DNA of 64,000 nt from Liolophura sinensis (taxonomy: Eukaryota; Mollusca; Polyplacophora; Chitonida; Chitonidae), in NCBI RefSeq assembly GCF_032854445.1, contig NC_088302.1, positions 30,535,979 through 30,599,978 of the forward strand. Reading direction: 5' to 3'. A program made the position numbers and the translations under genes. Below, piece by piece: positions 11,469 to 23,500 of the stretch. The notes under the pieces were generated by a model that saw nothing but the letters and a program-made list of their open reading frames with translations, had not been told where the DNA came from and did no database searches. The stretch's first letter is position 1. Every line of letters starts with the position of its first letter.

Positions 11469-11562
11469 ATGGACGTGGCGATTGCAGTGGCTAGCTGGGC
11501 CGTGGTGCTTCTTGGCTTGAGCGTGGCTGTAGACGCGTTTGCCGTAAGGCGGGTTATAATTG
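11469..11562 (+). CDS. iGluR-1 exon 1: signal peptide
   Basis: Thirty-one codons plus one base: MDVAIAVASWAVVLLGLSVA, then VDAFAVRRVII, ending ATTG|GTAAGT. The hydrophobic core and a small-residue VDA site fit a secretory signal. The phase (1) matches the next exon, giving ..RRVIIGCLASS.. . Confidence 0.85.
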
Positions 11563-14500
11563 GTAAGTGTATCAATATACACTTTTTCACGTCTTCCTAT
11601 ACAAACAAAAACTACGTATTTATATGTGTGGAAATAAGTGTAAATTGAAACTAATCATCTTAATTAATTTGCATTTAAACTTTTATTTTATTGTAAAAAC
11701 ATTAAGTAATTTTTTTTTCTTAAAAGTTCCGTAACTGCCCGACCCTGTTATGATGTACGATACCGTTATAAATATAAACGCATGTATTCAAGCGAGGAGA
11801 ATTACGTACGGACGTAACGTATGTATTTTTGTTAACACATGTAATACATTTCATCTCAGCTGTTTATTGGGTTAGTATTTATAGTTGTGCTTTGGCATTC
11901 AAATCTTTGTCAGGCTGAGTTGATAAAAGCTTACACAGGAAGTGTAAGCACTTGGCGCTAAAACTGGTGAACACTGGAATAAATGTACTGCTACATATAG
12001 TAGGCCAAGGTGCTGCATACATTGGCGGTGAAAGCACAGAAATGATTGGAAATTAGGTAAACATAAATGTATGTGGTGGAAAAAATGAGATCAAAGATAC
12101 AGTAAACACTTGCGGGAATGTAGTGTAGAATGTATACACTAATGATGAAAGCGCTGAATTAATTAGATATTAGGTTAACACTTATGTGTGTAGAGGGAAA
12201 AAAATGAGATGAAAGATACGGTATGTAAGATAAACACATTATAGCCAGTAAAAACCTCCCGGGGTACATTAAAGAGGGTAGATAAAGACATTATATTATG
12301 GATAAATGGTAAGCACTATTGGTGAAATTGGCAAGCACTCAATCCCTAAAGAGGTACAAGTCATAAGTAAGTAAACACTACCTGCTGAGAACTGTAAATA
12401 CCGTTGAGTCCAATAAATATACATTGTTCTCTGTAAACCGCCAGCGGCATCCGTGGCTTAGTGGTTAGGGTACTAGCGTAGCACAATGACCCAGGAGCGT
12501 CTCACCAATGCGCTCGCTCTGAGTTCAAGTCTTATGCTTATGCTGGCTTCCTCTGCGGTCGTATTTGATTTATTTATTTATTTATTTGATTGGTGTTTTA
12601 CGCTGTAGTAAAGAATATTTCACTTATACGACGGCGGTCAGCATTATGGTGGGTGGGAACCAGGCGCAGCCCGGGGGAAACCCACGACCATTCGCAGGTT
12701 ACTGGCAGACCTTCCCACGTACGGCCGGAGAGGTCGTATTTGAGGAAGTCAGCCAGCAACTTGCAGATGGTCGTTGGGTTCCTCCCACCATAGTGACTGG
12801 ATGAAGTAAAATATTCCTGAGTACGGCGTAAAACACTAGTAAAATATATAAATAAATAATTGTTAACCACGAGAACTATAGTTGACAAATACACTTGGCA
12901 GTATTAAATTAAACGTACATACATTGGAAAGAGCTGCAAGGTCCATTAGATAAATGTGTGGAAGACATCGTTATAACTGCAGTGGTAAACTGAATAGGCC
13001 TATTGTACAACCTGTCTTTTCGTGGGGCCTTTATGACAATAAAGGAGGATAACTGCACTTGTGTTACCATTTTTCCAATCTAACGCTCCTTGGTGACAAT
13101 AAAGGAGGCCGACTGCGGCCGTGTGACCTTTTTTGCAATCTGACGTTCCTTGGTGACAATAAACGAGGTCGACTGCGTTCGTATCACCATTTTTGCAAGC
13201 TAACGTTCATTGGTGACAATAAAGGAGGTTGACTGCGCTCGTGTGATCATTTTTGCAACCTAACGTTCGTTGGTGACAATAAAGGAGGCCGACTGCACTC
13301 GTTGTACCATTTTTGTAATCTAACGTTCCTTGGTGACAGTAAACGAGGTCGACTGCGCTTGTATCACCATTTTCCCTCCAAGTCCACATGTCTTCCACCA
13401 GTATGCACGTCACACGTGGGAAAATTCGTTAGTAACTTGCCAAAGATCGGTGGTTTATATGTCGGGCACTTCGGTTTCATGCACGTACAAAACTGACCGC
13501 CATCGCCGTCAAATTCTTGAGTGTGACCTTAAACAATCAAATAAATTAATGAATAAATGGAGTATAATTATGGTATTTTGTTACAGGTTGCTTGGCCTCT
13601 TCGAGAGACGACCCTTCAGTAGAGTTGGCCAGACAAATTGCAGACGGAATCGAAGACCCACAGATACAAGTAAAAGGGATATACAAAGAATTTAACAACA
13701 GCTTTGACGAGGTTTTGTCGGGTTGGTTCCATGATATATTGATATACTTGATATGTTCTTTGAAAACAGCTTTAGATGCTGAGACACCCCATGCATGCTC
13801 GAATGGCTTCTCCCTAGAATCCATTATTGCGGATCAACAGTGAGGTTGCTGGTTCAAACGCAGCTCTCTCTGATTTCGCTGCAACTTTAAGGCAGGAGCT
13901 TATTTAGGTATCTCGCTGGTTGGGGAGATTTCCTTGACCGCCGTTATATATAATTACATGTGTCAAATTTTTTTCGACGATGTAAAATGCCAATCAGATA
14001 AGTTCCGGTGATTAAAATTGTTTTAGAACGATTTTTTCTCCATACAGTTGTGGTGGCTGTTTAGAAAACTACTAAGTTTTGCAGTGAAATATAAAACTTT
14101 TATACATTCACAAATATCTGTACAGAGTTCATGGACAATATATTTTTCTACCAAAAAGAGGACAATGGAAGATTAAATAACAGGCTGATAAAATCGATAA
14201 CTGGGTGCATGGAGTGAAAATGTCGGTGCAGCAATTCTTATTACTCTGATGTATAGAGAAAGTTCACTTTAAGGCCGTATATAATTTTCACATTTTCATT
14301 TTATTACTCTCTTCTTCAGCTTTTGAATTCCTGACCAGTGAGAATATTTCGGCCGTTGTCGGACCATTCCAGGAGACGTACGAAGTGATCACGGAAAGTT
14401 TGAAGATTCCATACCTAGCCACGACCTGGGTACCGCTCAAAACACAGTCTCTGCAGATTGTGCAGATCTATCCAGATGCCGAGACGTTCGAAGCTGCTGT

Positions 14501-17500
14501 TGTTGATGTTGTCAACTATTACTCATGGTCGCAAGTCACGGTTATTTATGATTCGAAGGAAGGTAACGACTCTAAGCGCACGTATATCCGCTTTTAATTC
14601 CTAGAAACAATGAATCAGAACTTTGATGAGCTTGATGTCTTTTAAGTGCTTTTATGTGCGTGGTGGGCCATCTGATAATTTTCTGTCATGTTTCGAGAAA
14701 CTGGACTGCTTCTCTTTACACGACTCTGCCTTAAAGGAGAAGAAAATTTAAAAACATGACACTATAGGCTGAAAAGAGCACATTTTTTTCTATCTGTTGG
14801 TGCCTGCTGCATAATATTGCGATTTTTCCTCGCCATACACGTAAAGTCAGAAAACGGAAAAGCTGGCATAAATGGCTTAGTCCATCGCGTCCTCGATCTT
14901 TAACACCCTGTAATTTATGCTGAGGGTGTGAGAGTCGTTAAAACTGCCGGCTTGTTCGTGTAAACTTGGAACCTACGTCCAACATTCCGGTTTCCGGATC
15001 ATCAAGCGGAAAACGAACTGAAAGAAGAGTTCTACCGGAAATGTACGAACTTCGCTTCGGAGGTTTCCGACGACAATTCTCCTCCTAACACAGAAGACTT
15101 TAGGACTAGTTCTTAGACAAAATGGAGTCGGCCACAGCGATTTTGGCGTTGACTTTATTTATAATTTATCAACTTGAGGTACATATTAGAATTTTTTATG
15201 GCAAGCGAGGAAATGCATACTCTTTTCAATGGTATATGTTTGTAATTTAAGTTTTCTTCTCCTTTAATTTCTTACCCTATATACCCTATATAGTTCTCTG
15301 ATGGTTACCGTTGAACGGTGTTTTTGAAATTGGTCTCGCGAATATTGATCCTGGTTGAGAGCTGTTATACGAATATCCGTTTCCAAGGCTTACATATTCA
15401 TCAGAATCTCTGCGGACATCAGCAAGTCCGCTGCATACCGTTTTTTTCTTTTAAGCTGAAAAATTGATTTAATGTATGTGCAGGGAGCCTTTCCTTTTAG
15501 GGTAAAAAGTTGATTTAGTATTTCCAGGAAGCCATTCCTTTTAAGCTAAAAAGTTAATTTACTGTTTCCAGGAAGCCATGTTATTGAGCAACTCTTACAT
15601 CGGCGGACTATAGACGTTAATGGGCACAAGGTGAGTGCTGTGGACAGCCAGGAAGGAGCCATGCAGCTGAAGGAGACTTTGATACAGATCCGGGACAGGG
15701 GCAGACTGGAAATCGTTGTTGTTTGCTCTCCATCAACCACGCACACAATTATTAAACAGGTGAATCAACGGTGGTTTCTGGTTTTGTTAACCAGGCACCT
15801 AAAGTCTCACATAAAACCCGAGATAACAGATGTTGTGTCGTAAAAAATTTAAGTGTGACGTAATAACAGCGGAAGCTTTTTGCTGCTGTCAACTTAGCTG
15901 ATAGTGGCAATAAAAAAAAGAAACAAAATGGCGAGATATTTTAATTCCTGTGCTCTCTAAATGGAAACGTTATTGCATAAATGCGTACAATAAAAAGTAA
16001 AAATAGCACTGTTGCTAATTGAAAAAAATAATTACACTCATGTAATAGTGTCCTGGCAGCATGTCTTTTATTTTTGGTGGACTGAAAGCCCCTTAACACA
16101 CTTAGGACACAGCTACTGCCACATTAGGAACACACAAATTTAACAGTGGACGAGATCTAGTATAACTAAAGACGTACAGCACAGAGAGTAAAACCAGAGC
16201 ATTGACGACAGTGTGATAACAGGCAAATGGTCATAAGCAACCGGTGAAATACGGTCACATGTCTATTTACCGTAGTTAAGGTTTTATTCTAAGTGTTCAT
16301 GCAAATACCTAAATAGGAAGAAATTTCACACCCACTAGCACTATGGCTTAAACAGATTAGGTGAAAAAAAAAATACAATTAGACAACATAATTATCCGTA
16401 CATTTTAGCTTATTTATTGATATACAAATGTACATTTATGTTTGGTTTACGCTTATCATCTTGCTATGTCATTCTACATTTGTTGAAATTACCTATATCC
16501 ATTTTGTCCATTGTTTCCATAGGGGTTATATTTGGGATTGCTGTCAACCAGAAACAAATGGCTCATAGTGAACATGGTAAGACTTGTGATCTTGGGGAAA
16601 ATCTTATAAAATAAAGAGATTTTTATATTGTATACATCCCCTCGAGCTCTACAGGTTTCCTTGCACTATAATGCTGGTCGCCGTCGTATAAGTGAATATT
16701 CTTGAGTACAGCGTAAAACACCAATCAAATAAACAAAATAAATAAATATATTGTACACAAAACTGAATATTAAGGGCAAATGTAGTATTACCTTGACGAA
16801 TGTTGATCTAAATGCCAAAATATACGTAGTACTGCCACATTACCGTGGTGGATCATTCAACGGACGATCCTGCAATTTGCATATGAATGATCTAAGCGAT
16901 TTGCATAAAAGTCTTCAGGGTAAAATAAGTACACAATGCCATGAAATTATGGCAAAACTTTTTATTTGTTGATATTTACATCCCATTTCATTCGTTTACA
17001 CATAACTGTCATCGTGTTGGACTGAACACCATTGACCTCTATGTTCTATAGTAAAGTGTAGAAAAACACTGCCAAATGGTTGTCTTACTGCAACATCGAG
17101 TTTCTGGCAAAACTGTTTACAGTCACAAAACACTCATGTATGTATTATCAGATTAGTGAAAGGCTTTGTGGATTGCAGTGACAGTGCACAGGCCTAACAT
17201 ACACATAACCCATTTCTGAACGTCTCGTCCCGACATCCCTGAAATGTTGTCGATTTGACATAAATTTGATATTATACCGATACACCATGGCCATTGGGAT
17301 ATCGGTCTACATGAGATACTGCCAAGGCAGAATGTGGTGCAGTAGATCAGGTGGTGAGACATTAATTTCATCAAGTTGATCAGGCAAATTTGTGTTCAGG
17401 CACCCGGAAGTTTGCTCATGGTTCCTCAATCCAACCTACTGAACTGTATCTCCACATATATTTAACAAGATTTATTGATTTGTCCGGTGTCTTTTTTTTT

Positions 17501-20500
17501 TACCTGCAGGGCACAGAAGAGGCCAACTTGACGGACTTTGTAGACTCCAATGCTAACGTGACTATCCTGAGTGTGAATCGCGACGAGGAGCATAACTCCA
17601 GCATTTGTCATCTCGGATTCAGTCAGTCCATTCTTCATGACGCCATTCACGTCTACGCCGCCATGACAAGGAACGTCCAAAACAAGACGGTATTTCCGAA
17701 ACTTTTCCCGCGCAATTAATGTCGATATGTTTGTGTTTTGTTGAGAATTTGGAACCAAATTGTTTTCAGCAGGATAAGTCCTAGTTCAACAAACGGCAAC
17801 AAAGTCAAGCTATAGAGATTTCCATTAGTTAGCCTGGCAAATCATGATATATAATTTGTACAAATAGTCTCTGGCTTCACGTGTTTCTTCTATAAAATCT
17901 CTCATTTTAGTGGAATTACAATTAAAAGAGAAAGATGAAATTTACAGCAAACCTTACAAGTTTTTACAAGACCGAACAAAACGAACAAATATCCGTGCTC
18001 TGTAGTCATACGCCCCTGCCTCATGTGAATAACAAGCGCGAGACAAAGGTTGAGAATGTTTCTACTGTCTAAATAAAAGATTTACTGGTTAAATTAATGC
18101 CGGCACTATAACTGAAAGTTTGTAAAAAAAAAACAGTCGTTCATGAATCAGTATTGGAAACAATTTCTTTTGTGAGCAAAAAGGAAGGGAAAATGTTTTC
18201 CTGTTGAAGATTTATGTATTTTTATCAGTATACATACGCTTTAAAAGCATGAGTGAAATGAAGATATTGGCTATCCCACAAATTAAGCTATTGAGTGCAT
18301 AGAAAATATGCTCCTTGTTTAAACCAGCTTGTTTTGAGTGTAGTCAGTCGAATTGAAGTCCGAAAACAGGAACAAAATGGCGGTGTGTTTCCAAAATTGC
18401 AAGATCAAGACGGAGGCAGTGATGGCATGGTCTTTTAACTGGAAGAAGTAGTCATCAAAGCGTAAATCCTATAGAACCGCGAATTGTATACATGGTGTAC
18501 TTCACGAGTTCATATGTACATTACTGTAGGTGACGGTTCACGGATGTACAGGTGCACTGCAAGTAATCCCGGGGGGTACCAGAGGCAATCAGTTCCTACA
18601 GCTTTACACATTAGACGGTCTCAGAGGAAAAGCCGTGAGTATACTGGGAATGGCAAACATTCTCTCAGTAACGTTGTCCGGGAGTTCGAATCCTGCTCTG
18701 TCTGATTACGCGATTTTTCTTTTGTATGAATTTTAAAAGCATGCATGCTTCCCTGGTTTAGTCTATGCATGCATGTTTTGGCTTGATTTCATCAGGACCG
18801 ACGTCAAATGGGCATACGGCCAGTGTAACAATTCAGTTGTTACATTATTGGGTTGCAATATAACGTTATGGTATCCAAATGTTTTTTCCATTTTTTGATT
18901 GATGCTGAACGCCACACACATTAGTTTTTCATTGCCGACCAGACTTTATGGGTGGAGGAAATATAAATGCCGTTGGCAAGTTACTGACGAACTTTCGCAC
19001 GTGCCACGATATTGATGGAAGACGATTGGTGGTCATTAAATGTAAGACAAAGGGCCACACCAGCGTCGCCAACTGTTTATTGTCACCTTGGACAACAAAC
19101 ATTGGAAACAGCGAAATCTTGTTTTGTTCATTATAGGTTTGTAGAGGTATCGTTCGACGAGTATTTGGTAAATTTGTTTACTGAATTGTATAACAGTCCA
19201 TGGAGTTCTTTCTTAATATCATTTGTTTTACGTCGGATAAGTTAGACCCTGGCTAGCATACATACCAGGATCCTTAAGACACCAAGCGATACATAACAAC
19301 GCTTAGGGTGCACGTGTCGTAACCATTTCTCTATTATAATTTTTCAATATGTTACAGAAGGGCACTTGGACGTCCGGGGCGAACGACGTGAAAACACGGA
19401 TTGACTTTAACCGGACGTACAGTGACCGAACACGTACCAGCCATGCTGAGTTTGGTAGAAGAACGCTTATAGTTACCACCAAGATAGTAAGTATAAACTT
19501 ACTTGTAGGTATGCCTAACGGTGTTCTATATGAAACGGAGGGCCGCTTTCGTGGCCCAATGGCTAAGAGTGACCGCTTAGAAGTCGGGAGTCCTGAAATC
19601 AAATCCAGTACTTTGTTGCTGCCTTGCTTGCAAACTATGAAAGTGTGAGGATCTTGGTTGGTTTTGTATTTGAGGTGTGACGGTTGTGCAAGAATAATGG
19701 AAAAAATAATAAGGTATGTATAATTCTACGCATGAGTTTATAACAGTGTTGCATCGCCCTGTTCATGTTTGTTTTTAGGACGAACATTTTCGGCCTGTAG
19801 AGTAACTCACGCAGGCCTAAGCTGTGCAGTTTATAGTTTATTACGGATCACTCATATATTGCAATATAAAAATGACCTGTTCAGCTTGGACCCGAGTCGC
19901 CGTTGCATAACTCAATGTAACTCAATGATTGGACACAGTGGTTTATTTCCAAAGTATACCCAAGCCGTTATACTAGAAGCGGCGTCACAAAGAAATATTT
20001 TACACTCTTAGCATCAAGTCATTATGTATTTGTAGCTGTATAAATGTGCCCCAAGACAATCGAGATAAGAGACAATAGGCGAGCAGCTTAAACCGAATAC
20101 ACCCAACAGACCAAAACACAAAGGTATAGTCGACACTGCTATAAGCGGGTTAGCCCGAATAAAAGCAGCAATGTAATTGCGTGTTAGTTGTCGTGAGACC
20201 GAGTGAAATAGAAAAACCGATAGATGCAAGTTCGTATCGTGGTGAATTGGCCAAATCTGAGGTTGGGCATCCCAGGGTTATTCATCCCAACGGAATTTGA
20301 GCACACAGTCGCTCCTGTTGTTAGGATAAACGCATCTCTCTGAAATGGAAATCAAACAAGCAGTGTTTGATCTGGCAAAAAGCTTTTAGTACGCTGTCAC
20401 AGAGTCATTTAACCCGCAGTAATGGTTCATGCACTGAACGTTGTATTTGTCGAACATTTAGCTTACCATTTTAACAGGAAAGGACGGCGGCCTGAAAGAT

Positions 20501-23500
20501 AAACGATTTTAAACCGACTTTAAACTTTCATAACATGACATTCATGTGGCGATATGTTTGTTTGATAATTGATTATCAAACCGCATGCTGTAATAAAAAT
20601 GGGATTTATTCACAGCGTTGTTGTTGTAATTCATGTGCTATGATCATATCCAGTCTTTTTATCTTGCTGGGATCCTAGTTTGCTGAGTGCTCTACAGAGT
20701 GTTCTTTAAAGGAGAAGAAAACTTTAAAAAATGACACGAAAGGGTGAAAAGAGCGCATTTTTTTTGTCTTGTGGTGCCTGCTGCATAATTTTGCGAGTTT
20801 TCCTCGCCACACACGTAAAGCCCGAAAACGGAAAAGCTGGCATAAATCGCTGAGTCCATCGCGTCCTCCATCTTTAACACTCTGTAATGTATGCCGGGGT
20901 GTGTTTTATCTCAGCCAGTGAGAGTCGTTAAAACTGCCGGCTTGTTCGTGTAAACTCGGAACCTGCGTCCAGCATTCCGATTTCTCGATCGTCAAGCGGA
21001 AAACGAACTGTACTGTTCGCTACCTTCTGGGAAGAAGACTTCTACCGGAAATGTACGAACTGCACTTCGGTGGCTTCTTACGACAATTCTCCTCCTAACA
21101 CAGAAGACTTCAGGACTAGTTCTCAGACAAAGTGGAGTCGGCCACAGCGGATTTTGGCGTTGACTTTATTTATAATTTATCAAGTTGAGGTACATGTTAT
21201 AATTTTTTTATGGCATGCACCCGCGAGGAGATGCATATTCTTTTCAGTGGTATTTGTTTGATATTGAAGTTTTCTTCTCCTTTAACTTGCAGACTCGTCT
21301 ACGCTTCAGCGCTACTCAAAAATAGGTCCATTATTCATGAGGTAACATAGATATTATTCGCCAGACTTGATTTAGCAACAGTTTGGAATGAATTTCATTA
21401 CAGTTTACTTATACAGATGCAGATAAATAAACACACAAATATGAGATAGTAAACGCATATATATCGATACATTAGTTAATGACCAGACACTTGAATTGGA
21501 CCTATATACCAAGAATGTGAAATCAGGCTGCTAATGTCAAATCTCTGATAAATGATAAATATCATATTGGAATTATGAGGGACGATTATAACGTTAAAAA
21601 TCACAGGCAAAGACGGGAAATATATAATAGGGTTAATCCAAAACATTTTAGTAACAAGGAAAGCAAAGGAATTATTTCTACTCAAAGCTTACCAATCACA
21701 GTATAACGCGGTGTTTGGGAGAGCGTAAATTAACGTAGCTCGCTTCGATTAAGGTAGCTCGCTTCTGCGGCGCGTCTGTAAGATAGGGCTTTGTTCCACT
21801 GTTCTCATTCATTGACTTTGGCAGATGGGTATGCTACATACCAAAACTGGGAAATTGATCTAAAAGATGGTTGTCCAGTATAACCGAGGAAATGTGCGGG
21901 TCTGTCAATTACAGCGGACATTATTAATTTATAACTACACTCATACACCGATATAAAGACAGTTTGCACTTATTCACGTTAGACAAAAGCGTTGTTTTTG
22001 TATTTATGTTCTCACCGTGAACTATATCAGTTTACAAACTGAGGAAATTTGATTCTATCGAGCTATCTTATTGTAAGGTCAAGTGTACTTTGGAAACCAC
22101 ACGCTATATTAGTAATACATTTATATAATATTAAATACATTATGGCTTCGAACAATTAACAATCAAATCAATAAAAATTAATGTGAACTTCTTTCGTAAA
22201 GTTCATTTTCTTCAAAATGATATGACAGAGACCTGAACACCGGTCTATCTGCTAATACACGTAAATTTCGCTAAGGCGACTCTTACTTTCGTCGTAGATG
22301 AAGATCACACCCTATATTTTATTTTACATCACTTTCAGGAGAAACCTTATGTGCAGTGGAAGAGAGGATTCGGGAATTCTACCAATGATTCCACCGACCA
22401 TCTGGAGGGCTATTGTATTGACATTCTACGAGAACTGGCTTACCGCTTCGGGTTCAAGTATTCCATTTATCTGGTACCTGATGGAAAGTTTGGCAGCTTG
22501 AAGGATGATGGCTGGACAGGCATGATTCGGGAGCTCAAAGACAAGGAAAGTGGGGGAAAGTTACATATCGGCATAAATGCAATTTCTATGGATTTAACGC
22601 TTTAGGGCACAGTGCTACGGCAGATAGCAACGATAGTTAAGATGATATGTTTACAGAGCTTCTCCAGTGTATATACTCAAGTTATTGTTCCTCTTGGAAA
22701 TGCTTTTTTTCTTGAGTGGCTGGGGCGGGATGGGGGATACGTACGTTCCACTAGCCTCTGCATTCATATTACACACTTACCGTTTTGCGCTTTAATTAAA
22801 AGATCAGGCTTTTCCCCCCGTCGTACGCATTTTAGACGGATTCTTGGCATTTTCTTGATTTTGTTATTCATTTTCCCTATCTTAATGAGTACTACTTTCG
22901 TTGTATATTGTACTGTGTGTTTTGATGAAATAAACAAAACAAAATCTGACGTATAGGACTACTAATGGAACTGATGATAAAACATTTTAGAGTTTACCAA
23001 AACTGAACCTCCCTTCAGTAACATCAGCAACAAATTTTTAATTTGTTTTTACCATTTGGCTATACAGAGAGCTGATATCGCAATGGCACCGTTCAGCGTC
23101 ACCCCAGAAAGGTCACAAGTGGTGGACTTCACCAAACCTTTCCAGATCAAAGGCACCTCTACAATTGTGAAAATCCCAGAGAGACACGTATCCGTATTCC
23201 AGTTCCTAGCGCCATTATCCAAAGTAGTTTGGGTCAGTATCTTTATATCCTTCTTGGCGGCCAGTTTTGTCCTTTTCGCCATCAGCAGGATAAATTCGGA
23301 TCGCAAGCCCAAAACGCTAGACAACTTCCGGGAGTGTTTTTGGTACATATGGGCCGCGCTGCTCCGTGGCGGGACTTCCGGTGTGCCGAATGCCACGTCT
23401 AGTCGAACCCTGAGCAGCGCCTGGTGGTTCTTCTCGCTGATTGTTGTCGCCATCTACACGGCGAATCTAGCCGCCTTCCTGACTCTCACGAACGTCAACA

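Noticed and set aside
19154-19190. A possible extra iGluR-1 exon reading VSFDEYLVNLFTELYN
   Set aside because: It resembles the family FDEYG element, but exon 7 (18530-18634) already aligns gap-free with the matching exon of iGluR-2, and this piece lacks phase-compatible splice sites.
22546-22605. Continuation of iGluR-1 exon 9 to a GTTACA donor at 22559
   Set aside because: It inserts four residues where all relatives align without a gap, and needs a shifted acceptor. Kept only as an alternative to the GA donor.
23049-23453. 134-codon minus-strand open frame
   Set aside because: Shadow of iGluR-1 exon 10.
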